From contig NZ_BCVP01000015.1 of NCBI RefSeq assembly GCF_001591805.1, forward strand, positions 62,001 through 126,000: a stretch of DNA of 64,000 nt, in the 5' to 3' direction. Shown here piece by piece: positions 35,859-45,341 of this stretch. Source of the stretch: Neobacillus novalis NBRC 102450 (GTDB lineage: Bacteria; Bacillota; Bacilli; Bacillales; Cytobacillaceae). The notes under the pieces were generated by a model that ran no database searches, was not told the origin of the DNA, and saw only the letters and a list, made by a program, of their open reading frames with translations. Each line of letters begins with the position of its first letter. Position 1 is the stretch's first letter. The position numbers and the translations under genes were made by a program.

Positions 35859-37028
35859 TTGACTTCAAATAAAAACACAACTTCTAAACTGGATTACAGT
35901 CTTGTTCTTATATTATTACTTTTGTTTTTGGCGAGCTGTGCCGCAATTTATAGTGCCCAATCAAGCGGGCAATACGATCGAAACTTTTTAATTTTTCAAA
36001 TTGGCTGGTATGTTGTCGGCTGCATTATCATTGGGGTTGTAATGACCTTTGATTCTGACCAGCTGCGAAAGCTTACCTGGTATGTTTACGGTTTTGGGAT
36101 TCTTCTTCTTATCCTCTTAATCCTTGCGCCAGAGTCGATTGCCCCAAGACTCAATGGCTCTAAAAACTGGTTTAAGCTTCCTGGAATTGGTACGATACAG
36201 CCCTCAGAGTTTGTCAAGGTATTCATCATCCTTGGCCTTGCATGGGTTATTGACAAGCATCATCTAAAAAACACGCTAAAGACGATTCAATCTGATTTAT
36301 GGCTGTTAATCAAGATGGGTATCGTAACAATGGTACCGTTAGTGTTGATAATCAAGGAGGACTTGGGAACAGGGCTTGTCTTTCTGGCGATTTTAGTAGG
36401 GATGGTTTTTATCTCGGGAATCACCTGGAAGTTGCTAGTACCGATATTCTCAGTAGGTATTGTAGTTGTTGGAACGATTTTTTATTTTGTATTATGGAAT
36501 CCGGCAGTTCTAGAAAAATATCTCGGCGTGCAGGAATACCAATTCGGCCGGATTTATTCATGGCTTGATCCTTACAATTACCAGAGTTCGACTGGCTATC
36601 AGCTGACAAAATCGATGCTTGCAATCGGCTCAGGGCAGACGAGCGGCAAAGGCCTAGGCAACCGTGAAGTCTATTTGCCAGAAAGCCAAACGGATTTTAT
36701 TTTTAGTGTTGTCGGCGAGGAGTATGGCTTTATTGGTGCCAGTGTGTTAATCAGTTTGTTTTTCTTGCTGATTTACCATATTACCAAGGTTGGAATGGAA
36801 ACAAAGAATAATTTCTACACCTATATATGTGTCGGAGTCATCAGCATGATAACTTTCCACGTTTTCCAAAATATCGGCATGACGATTGGCGTGCTGCCAA
36901 TCACCGGTATTCCGCTTCCATTTATCAGTTACGGCGGGAGCGCGTTAATGGGGAATATGATGGGCCTAGGTTTGATATTCTCAATCCGTTATCATTATAA
37001 AAAATATATGTTTTCAACAACAGCATAA
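35859..37028 (+). CDS. SEDS glycosyltransferase, RodA/FtsW type
   Basis: Peptidoglycan polymerase of the SEDS family with ten membrane helices; works with a class b penicillin-binding protein. The 389 residues include GSKNWFKLPGIGTIQPSEFVK (the catalytic-loop region), KEDLGTGLVF, YNYQSSTGYQLTKSMLAIGSGQTSGKGLG, PESQTDFIFSVVGEEYGFIG and GIPLPFISYGGS. The sequence fits RodA better than FtsW or SpoVE, but which division or elongation role it has is not certain. Start set as TTG at 35859, 9 nt after AAGGTGGAG; a GTG at 35844 lies in the ribosome site. Confidence 0.88.
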   Translation: MTSNKNTTSKLDYSLVLILLLLFLASCAAIYSAQSSGQYDRNFLIFQIGWYVVGCIIIGVVMTFDSDQLRKLTWYVYGFGILLLILLILAPESIAPRLNGSKNWFKLPGIGTIQPSEFVKVFIILGLAWVIDKHHLKNTLKTIQSDLWLLIKMGIVTMVPLVLIIKEDLGTGLVFLAILVGMVFISGITWKLLVPIFSVGIVVVGTIFYFVLWNPAVLEKYLGVQEYQFGRIYSWLDPYNYQSSTGYQLTKSMLAIGSGQTSGKGLGNREVYLPESQTDFIFSVVGEEYGFIGASVLISLFFLLIYHITKVGMETKNNFYTYICVGVISMITFHVFQNIGMTIGVLPITGIPLPFISYGGSALMGNMMGLGLIFSIRYHYKKYMFSTTA

Positions 37029-37050
37029 TATTGTTAATCAACACAGAAAT

Positions 37051-37083
37051 AAAAACCGGAGGGAAAATTCCCTCCGGTTTTTT
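37051..37083. terminator. Bidirectional terminator
   Basis: AAAAACCGGAGGGAA/TTCCCTCCGGTTTTT, nearly perfect, between convergent genes. Confidence 0.93.
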
Positions 37084-37086
37084 ACT

Positions 37087-37425
37087 TTATTGTACTGTCC
37101 CGCCACTCGGAAACTGATTCGTATACCCTTGGAACTGCTGGTACGATTGCTGCAGCTTTTGTTGATTGGCTTGCTCAATCGCATACCAGCCTTTTCTAAA
37201 CATCAGATCATAAAGATCACGCTGGCATTGCTGTGTTTCCGTGAAAATCTGCATAATGTCCTGGTACAATCCTTGATGGCTAGCTTCATGCATTGCCATG
37301 CTATAGGAGGTAGTCATATATTTTTCTGTTGTCAGTAAATCATTAATGAAATCACGCTCATTCATTTGCGGTGTCTTCGGGACTTGTGTTTCTGGGTTTT
37401 GAATCTTTTGTTGGTTCTGGTTCAT
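37087..37425 (-). CDS. CotF-family coat protein, YusN-like
   Basis: Small spore-coat-type protein, 112 residues: Gln/Pro-rich N-terminus then the CotF helices NERDFINDLLTTEKYMTTSYSMAMHEASHQGLYQDIMQIFTETQQCQRDLYDLMFRKGWYAIEQA. In B. subtilis yusN lies beside the fad genes, as here. It pairs with the gene at 37444, separated by 18 nt, in one unit on the minus strand. A structural coat role is inferred. Confidence 0.83.
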   Translation of the reverse strand: MNQNQQKIQNPETQVPKTPQMNERDFINDLLTTEKYMTTSYSMAMHEASHQGLYQDIMQIFTETQQCQRDLYDLMFRKGWYAIEQANQQKLQQSYQQFQGYTNQFPSGGTVQ

Positions 37426-37443
37426 CGATTTTACCCTCTTTTC

Positions 37444-37737
37444 CTATTGCATATTATTAAGCGGCTGCTGCTGACTAGCGTGTGCGCCCAAGTGTTGAAG
37501 CAGCTGCTGGTAATGACGCTGGTGCATTTGGCCGCACTTTTCTGCCTCTGACTTCAGCTCAGGATCCTGGCACTGAGCCGCAAAAAAGTGCGCTTTCTTG
37601 GCTGAGAGTAAATTCCACGACATCATATCGGTTAAATAAAGCGAATCCTTTGTTGAAACGACTCCTGGCGGCTGCTGCATCGTCATTTGCTGATTTTGCA
37701 TGTTCATGTTTGGCATATTCATATTTTGCTGCTGCAT
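37444..37737 (-). CDS. Spore coat-associated protein, CotF-like
   Basis: Ninety-seven residues with Met/Asn/Gln repeats at the N-terminus (MQQQNMNMPNMNMQNQQM) and a short helical core (DSLYLTDMMSWNLLSAKKAHFFAAQCQDPELKSEAEKCGQMHQRHYQQLLQHL) that resembles the CotF-like ferritin-type domain. First gene of a two-gene coat operon; ATG preceded by AGGAGGGG. Function is inferred from composition and neighbours. Confidence 0.8.
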   Translation of the reverse strand: MQQQNMNMPNMNMQNQQMTMQQPPGVVSTKDSLYLTDMMSWNLLSAKKAHFFAAQCQDPELKSEAEKCGQMHQRHYQQLLQHLGAHASQQQPLNNMQ

Positions 37738-37811
37738 AATACCCCTCCTGATTAAGTGAACTATTTACGACTTTATGTTTTCTCAAATAGGAATTTTTAT
37801 ACAAGCATAAA

Positions 37812-37839
37812 AAACAGGCTGAAGCACTCAGCCTGTTTC
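37812..37839 (-). terminator. Terminator of the small spore-protein gene
   Basis: AAACAGGCTGA/TCAGCCTGTTT with T-rich end on the minus strand. Confidence 0.88.
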
Positions 37840-37841
37840 AA

Positions 37842-37973
37842 CTATCGCTTGTATTGGTTATTCTGGCTGTTTTGTTTGTCTTTCCCAGCGGCTTCGTATC
37901 CCGGACCGCCATTGCCCTTCACACTAGCGGCACTTACACCTGCTTTGGAAGGATCCTTTTTCACTCGCGCCAT
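37842..37973 (-). CDS. Small basic SASP-like protein
   Basis: Only 43 residues: starts MARVKKDPSKAG, middle VSAASVKGNGGPGYEAAG, ends KQNSQNNQYKR. A short, hydrophilic, Gly/Lys/Asn/Gln-rich protein like the minor small acid-soluble spore proteins; I cannot name the exact family. It has a good GAGGTGAT ribosome site and a private terminator. The neighbouring coat genes support a forespore or coat role. Confidence 0.65.
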   Translation of the reverse strand: MARVKKDPSKAGVSAASVKGNGGPGYEAAGKDKQNSQNNQYKR

Positions 37974-38131
37974 CGTTATCACCTCAAGAATTAGCTTGCC
38001 CAACAAAGACATTTATTTTACGAAAAATAAAAGTTCGAAAAAAATTCAATTTTCCGCATTTATCTGTTGCAGGAATTTTCAAAATCTTTTATAGTAAATA
38101 GTAGCAGAACTCATTCATTTGTGAATTTTTT

Positions 38132-38161
38132 TTGACAAAAAAATGAATGAACATTCATTCA
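38132..38161 (+). promoter_or_regulatory. fadN promoter with FadR operator
   Basis: TTGACA at 38132-38137. The palindrome TGAATGAACATTCATTCA at 38144-38161 matches the Bacillus FadR site (TGAATGANTANTCATTCA) and overlaps the -10 region, so FadR would block transcription until acyl-CoA binds it. Confidence 0.88.
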
Positions 38162-38181
38162 AAGCGTTGAAGGGGGAGACA

Positions 38182-40569
38182 ATGTTGAACCAATTGATTA
38201 AAAAAGCAGCTGTACTGGGGTCCGGAGTAATGGGTGCAGGAATAGCCGCCCATCTAGCAAATATCGGCATTCCAACATTATTATTGGATATCGTGCCGCG
38301 CGAATTAACGAAAGAAGAGGAAGCAAAGGGACTTACATTAGCAGATAAACAAGTACGCAATCGTATCAGTGCTGCCAACATCGAAAAATTATTAAAGCAA
38401 AAGCCAGCACCGCTGGCCGTTAAGAAGAACATTGCGCTTATTGAACCAGGAAACCTTGAAGACGATTTAGTCACGCTGAAAGATGTTGATTGGGTGATCG
38501 AAGTGGTTGTTGAAAACCTCAACGTCAAAAAACAAGTTTTTGAAAAAGTCGACCAATATCGTAAGCCTGGCAGCATTATCAGCTCCAACACCTCTGGAAT
38601 TTCAGTGGAAGCGATGGTCGAAGGACGTACCGACGATTTTAAAAAGCATTTTCTTGGAACCCACTTCTTTAACCCGCCGCGCTATCTGAAATTACTGGAA
38701 GTGATTCCGACTCAATATACGGCTCCAGAAGTCCTTTCGTTTATGAAAACCTTTGGTGAGGATGTGTTAGGAAAAGGCGTTGTTGAGGCAAAGGATACAC
38801 CAAACTTTATTGCCAACCGAATTGGCACCTATGGCCTCCTTGTTACCGTTCAAGAAATGCTAAAGGGCGGTTACGGCGTTGGCGAGGTAGATTCAATCAC
38901 TGGTCCGTTAATTGGCCGGGCGAAAAGCGCCACCTTCCGCACCCTTGATGTTGTCGGTTTGGATACCTTCTATCAAGTTGCCAATAATGTGTATGAAAAA
39001 GTCGCAGGCAAAGAAAAAGAAGTTTTCGCAGTACCGGAATTTATGAAGAAAATGCTTGATAATGGATGGCTTGGAAGCAAATCCGGACAAGGCTTCTTTT
39101 TGAAAAAAGGCAAAGAGATTCTTGAACTCGATCCAGTAACATTAGAATACGGCCCACGCAAAAAACTGACTACGCCTTCCGTTGAGCTGAGCAAGCAGGA
39201 AAAGGGCACAGCGAATAAATTGAAAGCGCTTGTATTTGCAGGTGACCGTGCCGGACAATTCTTATGGAATACCTTATCGGCCTCGCTCGTTTACTCTGCA
39301 CAGCTTCTTGGGGAAATTGCTGAGACAATCGTCGACATTGACCGTGCAATGAAATGGGGCTTCGGCTGGGATATGGGTCCATTCGAAGCATGGGATGCCA
39401 TTGGTGTTGAAAAATCCGTCAAAAAACTGGCAGAAGCCGGTGTGGAAGTTCCAGGATGGGTAACAGAAATGCTGGAAAAAGGAAATTCATCCTTCTATTT
39501 AGAAGAAAATGGCGAACTGTTCTTCTATCATAACGGTCAATATCGATTGGTAGAATCCAATCCAAAGGCAATCGACCTTAAAAAGATGAAGAAACAAAAA
39601 GGTGTTATTAAAAAGAACAGCGGAGCGAGCTTAATTGATCTTGGCGATGGCGTTGCGCTGTTAGAATTCCATTCACCAAACAACGCAATTGGTCTCGATA
39701 TCGTCCAAATGATAAATTTTGCTGTGGATGAAGTCGAAAAAAACTATAAAGGTCTTGTCATCGGCAACCAAGGAAAGAACTTCTGTGTCGGTGCGAACCT
39801 GGCGATGATGTTAATGGAAGTGCAGGATGACAATATTTATGAACTGGATATGATTGTCCGCCATCTTCATAGTGCTTTGTTGAAGGTAAAATACAGCTCG
39901 AAGCCGGTTGTCGCTGCCCCATTTGGGATGACACTTGGCGGAGGAGCAGAGGTTTGTCTGCCAACAGCACACATCCAAGCATCAGCCGAAACGTATATGG
40001 GCCTTGTTGAAGTCGGTGTTGGCCTGCTCCCTGGCGGCGGTGGTAACAAAGAGCTTTACATGAAGCACTTAGAAAACCTGCCAAACGGCGTCCCATTTGA
40101 CTTGCAAAATGTGGTCAACAAAGTGTTTGAAACAATTGCGATGGCGAAGGTTTCCACGTCTGCCGAAGAAGCGCGGGAAAATAATTTCTTAGATTCTTCT
40201 GATGGAATCAGCGTTAACAGTGACCATTTAATTTATGATGCAAAACAAGCCGTCCTTTCGCTCCATGAACAAGGCTATAAGCCAAAAGTGCGCAGAAAGG
40301 TTCCGGTAGTCGGGGAAACTGGCTATGCGACGTTGCTGCTTGGTGCCGAAGCGATGCGTTTATCCGGCTATATTTCTGAGCATGACTTAAAAATTGCGAA
40401 AAAAATTGCTTATGTAATCGCCGGCGGTAAAGTGCCGTTTGGAACAGAAGTCGATGAGCAATATTTATTAGATTTAGAAAGAGAGGCTTTCCTAAGCCTG
40501 ATAGCAGAACCAAAATCACAGCAGCGCATGCAGCATATGCTTGTGAAGGGGAAACCGTTAAGAAACTAA
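38182..40569 (+). CDS. fadN: 3-hydroxyacyl-CoA dehydrogenase / enoyl-CoA hydratase
   Basis: Bifunctional beta-oxidation enzyme, 795 residues. The dehydrogenase domain comes first (NAD site AAVLGSGVMGAGIAAHLANIG at residue about 8-28; HFFNPPRYLKLLEVIPT; NRIGTYG), and the crotonase domain is C-terminal (NNAIGLDIVQMINFAVDEVEKN, VIGNQGKNFCVGANL, FGMTLGGGAEVCLPTAH). This order is reversed relative to E. coli FadB and is normal for Bacillus FadN (YusL). Start is the ATG at 38182 after AGGGGGAGA; the longer frame begins within the FadR operator. First gene of fadNAE. Confidence 0.96.
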   Translation: MLNQLIKKAAVLGSGVMGAGIAAHLANIGIPTLLLDIVPRELTKEEEAKGLTLADKQVRNRISAANIEKLLKQKPAPLAVKKNIALIEPGNLEDDLVTLKDVDWVIEVVVENLNVKKQVFEKVDQYRKPGSIISSNTSGISVEAMVEGRTDDFKKHFLGTHFFNPPRYLKLLEVIPTQYTAPEVLSFMKTFGEDVLGKGVVEAKDTPNFIANRIGTYGLLVTVQEMLKGGYGVGEVDSITGPLIGRAKSATFRTLDVVGLDTFYQVANNVYEKVAGKEKEVFAVPEFMKKMLDNGWLGSKSGQGFFLKKGKEILELDPVTLEYGPRKKLTTPSVELSKQEKGTANKLKALVFAGDRAGQFLWNTLSASLVYSAQLLGEIAETIVDIDRAMKWGFGWDMGPFEAWDAIGVEKSVKKLAEAGVEVPGWVTEMLEKGNSSFYLEENGELFFYHNGQYRLVESNPKAIDLKKMKKQKGVIKKNSGASLIDLGDGVALLEFHSPNNAIGLDIVQMINFAVDEVEKNYKGLVIGNQGKNFCVGANLAMMLMEVQDDNIYELDMIVRHLHSALLKVKYSSKPVVAAPFGMTLGGGAEVCLPTAHIQASAETYMGLVEVGVGLLPGGGGNKELYMKHLENLPNGVPFDLQNVVNKVFETIAMAKVSTSAEEARENNFLDSSDGISVNSDHLIYDAKQAVLSLHEQGYKPKVRRKVPVVGETGYATLLLGAEAMRLSGYISEHDLKIAKKIAYVIAGGKVPFGTEVDEQYLLDLEREAFLSLIAEPKSQQRMQHMLVKGKPLRN

Positions 40570-40579
40570 TTTTTACACA

Positions 40580-40692
40580 AGGGGTTAGACCCTACTGTCA
40601 AAAAATGTAGAGCACGAGTGCAGGGGGTCAGACCCCTCTGCCAAAATCTCGTGAAATAAATAGTTTAGAGCGAGAGGTCAGACCCCCTAAAA
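40580..40692. repeat. Palindromic GGGGTCAGACCCC repeats
   Basis: Three copies of G-T-Y-A-G-A-CCC with flanking G's, at about 40581, 40624 and 40676 (steps 43 and 50 bp). The middle one is a perfect 13-base palindrome. The spacers share TAGAGC-AGAGTG-type bases. They lie between fadN and fadA. Confidence 0.7.
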
Positions 40693-40737
40693 ATAGAGTC
40701 GTATTTTTCAAATATGAAAGAAAGTGAGGGAACTTGC

Positions 40738-41913
40738 ATGAGAGAAGCGGTAATCGTTGCCGGAGCGCGTACCCCGGTTGGTAAGGCAAAGAAAGGAACG
40801 CTTGCCCATGTTCGTCCTGATGATTTGGGAGCATTGGTGGTAAAGGAAACATTAAGGCGTGCTGGAAATTATGAAGGAAATATTGATGATTTAATCATTG
40901 GCTGTGCAATGCCGGAAGCAGAGCAAGGCAATAACATGGCCCGCAATATTGGAGCATTAGCAGGGCTTCCATATACGGTTCCTGCCATTACCATTAATCG
41001 TTTCTGTTCTTCAGGATTACAGGCAATCGCCTATGCGGCACAGGGAATCATGCTTGGACACACTGACACAGCCATCGCCGGCGGCGCAGAATCGATGAGC
41101 CTGATCCCGATGATGGGGCATGTCGTCCGTCCAAATATCAAACTAGCAGAAACAGCTCCGCAATATTATATGGGTATGGGTCATACCGCAGAACAAGTAG
41201 CGCTGAAATATGGAATTTCGCGCGAAGATCAAGACGCTTTTGCGGTAAGAAGTCATCAGCGTGCAGCGAAAGCGATTGCGGAAGGCAAATTTGTTGATGA
41301 AATCGTACCAGTAGATGTAACGATTCGTACGGTTAGCGATGACAATAAACTCGTTGAAAAAACCATTCAATTTTCGCAGGACGAAGGAGTTCGTCCAGAT
41401 ACAAACCTTGAAGCACTTGCGAAACTTCGACCTGCCTTCTCGGTAACCGGTTCAGTAACTGCAGGAAATGCCTCGCAAACAAGTGACGGGGCTGCAGCAC
41501 TGATGGTGATGGATCGTGAAAAGGCCGAATCACTTGGCTTAAAACCATTAGCAAAATTCAGGTCGTTTGCGGTTGGCGGCGTCCCGCCGGAAATTATGGG
41601 TGTCGGTCCAGTTGTTGCGATTCCAAAAGCCGTCAAGCTCGCTGGTCTTGAGCTTTCAGACATTAACCTTTTCGAATTGAATGAAGCCTTTGCCTCGCAA
41701 TCGCTACAAGTTATTCGCGAGCTTGGGCTAAATGATGAAATCGTGAACGTAAATGGCGGCGCGATTGCCCTTGGTCACCCGCTTGGCTGTACGGGAGCAA
41801 AGTTAACACTGTCACTTATACATGAATTAAAGCGCAGAAACGAGCAATTCGGTGTTGTGACGATGTGTATTGGCGGCGGCATGGGTGCTGCGGGGGTATT
41901 TGAGTTACTTTAA
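40738..41913 (+). CDS. fadA: Acetyl-CoA acyltransferase (thiolase)
   Basis: 3-Ketoacyl-CoA thiolase, last step of beta-oxidation. The 391 residues match B. subtilis FadA (YusK) in length and sequence. Seen: nucleophile Cys90 in RFCSSGLQ, the loop GGAESMS, NEAFASQ and the C-terminal [12 protein letters not shown] and [11 protein letters not shown] (second catalytic Cys and His). Start at ATG 40738 after GTGAGGG; the longer frame from 40714 lacks a ribosome site. The 169-nt gap from fadN contains the GGGGTCAGACCCC repeats. Confidence 0.96.
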   Translation: MREAVIVAGARTPVGKAKKGTLAHVRPDDLGALVVKETLRRAGNYEGNIDDLIIGCAMPEAEQGNNMARNIGALAGLPYTVPAITINRFCSSGLQAIAYAAQGIMLGHTDTAIAGGAESMSLIPMMGHVVRPNIKLAETAPQYYMGMGHTAEQVALKYGISREDQDAFAVRSHQRAAKAIAEGKFVDEIVPVDVTIRTVSDDNKLVEKTIQFSQDEGVRPDTNLEALAKLRPAFSVTGSVTAGNASQTSDGAAALMVMDREKAESLGLKPLAKFRSFAVGGVPPEIMGVGPVVAIPKAVKLAGLELSDINLFELNEAFASQSLQVIRELGLNDEIVNVNGGAIALGHPLGCTGAKLTLSLIHELKRRNEQFGVVTMCIGGGMGAAGVFELL

Positions 41914-41934
41914 CAAGATTAGGAGGAAATTTCC

Positions 41935-43719
41935 ATGACAAACGAAACAAAAAAGTTCATTAAAGGCGGCAGCTTTTTAATCGAAGATATTTCGTATCAA
42001 GATATGTTAACACCAGAAGACTTTACCGAAGAGCATTTAATGATTGCCAAGACTGCTGAAGACTTTGTTGAAAAAGAAGTTCTTCCACAGCTTGAATATT
42101 TAGAAAAACATGAATTCGATCGGACTGTCAAGCTGCTTAAAAAAGCAGGTGAACTCGGTCTTTTAGCGGCAGATGTACCAGAAGAATATGAAGGGCTCGC
42201 CTTAGATAAAATTACTTCTTCCCTGCTTACGGAAAAAATGTCCAGGGCCGGCGGTTTCTCACTTTCACACGGAGCACACGTTGGAATTGGTTCCCTGCCA
42301 ATCGTGTTATTCGGAAATGATGCGCAAAAGCAAAAGTATTTGCCTGCTCTTGCTTCAGGTGAACAGCTTGCTGCCTACGCATTAACCGAGCCAGGCTCAG
42401 GTTCCGATGCCCTTGGCGCAAGAACAACTGCCAAATTAAACTCCGAAGGTACCCACTATATCCTAAACGGTGAAAAGCAATGGATCACCAATGCCGGCTT
42501 TGCCGATATCTTTGTAGTTTATGCAAAAATAGATGGCGAGCACTTCACCGCCTTTATCGTGGAAAGAGAGTTCCCGGGCGTTTCCACTGGCGCTGAAGAG
42601 AAGAAAATGGGGATTAAGAGCTCATCTACTCGTACGCTTATTTTAGAGGATGTTCCTGTCCCAGTTGAAAATTTATTAGGTGAATATGGCCGCGGTCATG
42701 TGATTGCGTTTAATATCTTAAATATCGGACGTTATAAACTAGCAGTCGGCGCCGTCGGCGGGTCAAAAAGTGCATTTGAAATGACGGTAAAATATGCAAA
42801 TGGCCGCCAGCAATTCAAAACACCGATTTCTCAGTTCAATTTAACAAAAGAAAAATTCGGCACGATTGGCTCGAAGATTTATGCCGCAGAAAGCTCCGTA
42901 TACCGCACAGTTGGACTATATGAAGATAATCAAGGCCAGCTTTCAACAGAAGATGCCAAAGATATTAAAAAAGTGGCGGATTCGATTGCTGAATATGCAA
43001 TCGAGTGCTCGGTTAATAAATTCTTTGCCAGTGAAGTGTTAGATTATGTCGTCGACGAAGGCGTACAAATTCATGGAGGATACGGCTTTATGCAAGAGTA
43101 TCCAATTGAAAGGGCCTACCGTGATTCCCGCATCAACCGGATTTTTGAAGGAACGAACGAAATCAACCGTCTATTGGTGCCAGGCACCTTCTTGAAAAAG
43201 GCATTCAAAGGCGAGCTGCCATTATTCCAAAAAGCAATGGTGCTTCAAGAGGAACTTATGATGTTAATGCCAGAAGAGCCAGGCGATGAGCCGCTTGCGC
43301 AGGAAAAACATCTTGTAAAAAATGCGAAAAAGATCGGCTTATTAGCTGCTGGATTGGCCGCGCAAAAATTTGGCAAAGCGCTTGAAAAAGAGCAGGAAAT
43401 TCTTGCTAATATTGCGGATATTGCTTCAAATGTATACGCAATGGAATCTGTGATGTTACGTACCGAAAAGGCGATTGCTAAAGACGGCTTAGAAAAGAGC
43501 AATCAAAAGCTTCTGTATACGCAAATCTTCTGTCAGGAAGCCTTCAATAAAATTGAAGCAGATGCTAAAGAAACATTAATAGCGATTGAACAGGGCGATA
43601 CGCTTCGGATGATGTTGTCGTCACTTCGTAAATTTACCCGTCACACTCCAATCAACGTGATTGCGAAAAAACGTGAAGCTGCCGACGTGATAATTGAAGC
43701 TGAACGTTATATCGTATAA
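41935..43719 (+). CDS. fadE: Acyl-CoA dehydrogenase
   Basis: FAD enzyme opening each beta-oxidation cycle, 594 residues. Seen: TEPGSGSDALGARTTA and GEKQWITNAGFADIFVVYA (FAD and substrate sites), and the catalytic glutamate stretch SRINRIFEGTNEINRLL. It has a C-terminal extension of about 180 residues beyond the ordinary dehydrogenase, as in FadE (YusJ) of B. subtilis and the VLCAD type. Ribosome site TTAGGAGGA. The last gene of the fad operon. Confidence 0.96.
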   Translation: MTNETKKFIKGGSFLIEDISYQDMLTPEDFTEEHLMIAKTAEDFVEKEVLPQLEYLEKHEFDRTVKLLKKAGELGLLAADVPEEYEGLALDKITSSLLTEKMSRAGGFSLSHGAHVGIGSLPIVLFGNDAQKQKYLPALASGEQLAAYALTEPGSGSDALGARTTAKLNSEGTHYILNGEKQWITNAGFADIFVVYAKIDGEHFTAFIVEREFPGVSTGAEEKKMGIKSSSTRTLILEDVPVPVENLLGEYGRGHVIAFNILNIGRYKLAVGAVGGSKSAFEMTVKYANGRQQFKTPISQFNLTKEKFGTIGSKIYAAESSVYRTVGLYEDNQGQLSTEDAKDIKKVADSIAEYAIECSVNKFFASEVLDYVVDEGVQIHGGYGFMQEYPIERAYRDSRINRIFEGTNEINRLLVPGTFLKKAFKGELPLFQKAMVLQEELMMLMPEEPGDEPLAQEKHLVKNAKKIGLLAAGLAAQKFGKALEKEQEILANIADIASNVYAMESVMLRTEKAIAKDGLEKSNQKLLYTQIFCQEAFNKIEADAKETLIAIEQGDTLRMMLSSLRKFTRHTPINVIAKKREAADVIIEAERYIV

Positions 43720-43724
43720 TGAAT

Positions 43725-43755
43725 TTGGGCCCCTTCATTTAGAGGGGCTCATTTT
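43725..43755 (+). terminator. Weak terminator of fadNAE
   Basis: GGGCCCCT / AGGGGCTC hairpin with short T tract. Confidence 0.55.
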
Positions 43756-43953
43756 CAGCATATAGCTTTTCAATCAAGAATTAGTGCTCGTTTTCTTTAT
43801 AAAATAATTTTTGACTTAATGCAGGATTTTTACGAAATTAGTCGAATTTCATTTGTGAAGCAGCATTATTTTTTGCGTTAGAATAAAGATATGGTAATAT
43901 TCAAGTGACGCATAAAAAGTCATGGCAGGTTTGGCAGGAGGGCGGTGAAACGA

Positions 43954-44310
43954 ATGTCACTAACATTTTACTGGTATCCGAAATGCGGTACATGTCGAAA
44001 TGCGAAAAAATGGCTGGATGCACACCATCTGTCCTATGAAGAAGTACATATTGTTGAAAATCCTCCGTCACGTGCGGAATTGCAGGGATTTTTTCAAAAA
44101 AGCGGTCTCGAATTAAAGAAATTTTTTAATACAAGCGGATTAAAATATCGCGAATTAGGGCTAAAAGATAAAATGAAGTCTGCTTCTGAGGATGAACTGC
44201 TTAATATCCTTGCATCTGACGGGATGTTAATCAAAAGGCCGATTTTAACCGATGGAGAACACGTCACAGTGGGCTTTAAAGAGGAAGAGTACGAAAAAAT
44301 GTGGCTGTGA
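43954..44310 (+). CDS. yusI: Spx/ArsC-family protein YusI
   Basis: Thioredoxin-fold, arsenate-reductase-like protein of 118 residues. Seen: N-terminal MSLTFYWYPKCGTCRNAKKWL (CxxC), NTSGLKYREL and SDGMLIKRPILTDG, as in B. subtilis YusI. The role is not established; possible thiol reductase or regulator. Start at ATG 43954; the in-frame GTG nine nt earlier lies in the ribosome region GGAGGGCGGTG. Next to gcvH as in B. subtilis. Confidence 0.9.
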   Translation: MSLTFYWYPKCGTCRNAKKWLDAHHLSYEEVHIVENPPSRAELQGFFQKSGLELKKFFNTSGLKYRELGLKDKMKSASEDELLNILASDGMLIKRPILTDGEHVTVGFKEEEYEKMWL

Positions 44311-44380
44311 GCATTTACTAACGGAAATCGATTTATTTCGATGATAGATTTAAGAAAAAACAATGGAGGGATTTTTGCTA

Positions 44381-44764
44381 ATGAGTACACCAAAAGAATT
44401 ACGTTATTCTGAAGAACATGAATGGGTTAAGGTTGAAGGGGAAAGAGTGCGCGTCGGAATCACGGACTTTGCACAGCATGAATTAGGCGATATCGTATTT
44501 GTTGAGCTTCCTGATGTCGGCGATGAGATTTCGGCTGACGAACCATTTGGCAGTGTTGAATCTGTTAAGACTGTTTCCGAGCTTTACGCACCAGTAAGTG
44601 GAAAAGTAGTGGAAGTAAATGAAGATTTAAGCGACAGCCCAGAATTTGTTAATGAATCACCATATGAAAAAGCATGGATGGTTGTCATTGAACTATCTGA
44701 CTCAAGCGAGCTTGACAAGCTGATGACTGCTGAACAATATGAAGCGATGACTAAGGAAGACTAA
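44381..44764 (+). CDS. gcvH: Glycine cleavage H protein / lipoyl carrier
   Basis: Carries the lipoyl group in glycine cleavage and, in B. subtilis, serves as the relay in lipoate assembly to other 2-oxo dehydrogenases. The 127 residues include the lipoyl-domain hairpin [26 protein letters not shown] with attachment Lys63, and the H-protein opening [14 protein letters not shown]. Start ATG at 44381 after TGGAGGGA. lipA, whose product makes the lipoyl group, begins at the other end of the window. Confidence 0.97.
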   Translation: MSTPKELRYSEEHEWVKVEGERVRVGITDFAQHELGDIVFVELPDVGDEISADEPFGSVESVKTVSELYAPVSGKVVEVNEDLSDSPEFVNESPYEKAWMVVIELSDSSELDKLMTAEQYEAMTKED

Positions 44765-44777
44765 TCATAATTAGAAG

Positions 44778-44803
44778 AAGCACTTTTCGAAGGTGCTTTT
44801 TCT
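44778..44803 (+). terminator. Terminator of gcvH
   Basis: AAGCACTT with AGGTGCTT, then T's. Confidence 0.8.
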
Positions 44804-44977
44804 CTTATATTACCACCTTTTCTTTCGCTTTAAATTGGGAAGTATATAATAAAATCGGACAAATTCCTATTTTTAAGATGACAATAGTGCTATAGTTAAC
44901 ATACTAAGAAGAAGAACACACGTAATTAATATTTTAGAATATGTTAACATAAACAACTTCTATTACAGGTGATGGAT

Positions 44978-45334
44978 ATGAATGATTCGTATGTTGACAA
45001 AGTTCTTATTGTTGAAGGAAAGTCAGATAAAAATAAGGTAAAGCGGATTGTAAAGGAACCAGTAGAAATCATTTGTACAAATGGAACCATCAGTTTTACG
45101 AAATTAGATGAATGGATTGAATTTCTTGAAGACAAGGATGTCTATATTCTTGTTGATGCGGATAAAGCTGGCGAAAAGCTTCGCAAGCAATTTAAACGGG
45201 AATTCCCCCAAGCTGAACATTTATATATTGACCGGATGTATCGCGAGGTCGCAACTGCCCCGGTGCACCACTTGGCGACTGTTCTAATGGGCGCGAATAT
45301 TGATGTTCATACAGAGTTTTTAGAAATGGGTTAG
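44978..45334 (+). CDS. yusF: Toprim-domain protein YusF
   Basis: Small Toprim-fold protein, 118 residues, like YusF/YabF (RNase M5-related). Seen: VDKVLIVEGKSDKNKV (the catalytic Glu), ICTNGTISF and VYILVDADKAGEKLRKQFKREFP (DxD). Such a fold cuts or joins nucleic acid in DnaG, topoisomerases and RNase M5; the target here is unknown. It overlaps nothing and is followed by yusE after 7 nt. Start ATG at 44978 after AGGTGATG, with the GTG/ATG at 44969-44972 as alternatives. Confidence 0.85.
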   Translation: MNDSYVDKVLIVEGKSDKNKVKRIVKEPVEIICTNGTISFTKLDEWIEFLEDKDVYILVDADKAGEKLRKQFKREFPQAEHLYIDRMYREVATAPVHHLATVLMGANIDVHTEFLEMG

Positions 45335-45341
45335 TGAGCAT

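Noticed and set aside
38143..38181. Longer FadN reading from the ATG in the FadR box
   Set aside because: The ATG is part of the operator palindrome and promoter; the ATG at 38182 has a strong ribosome site.
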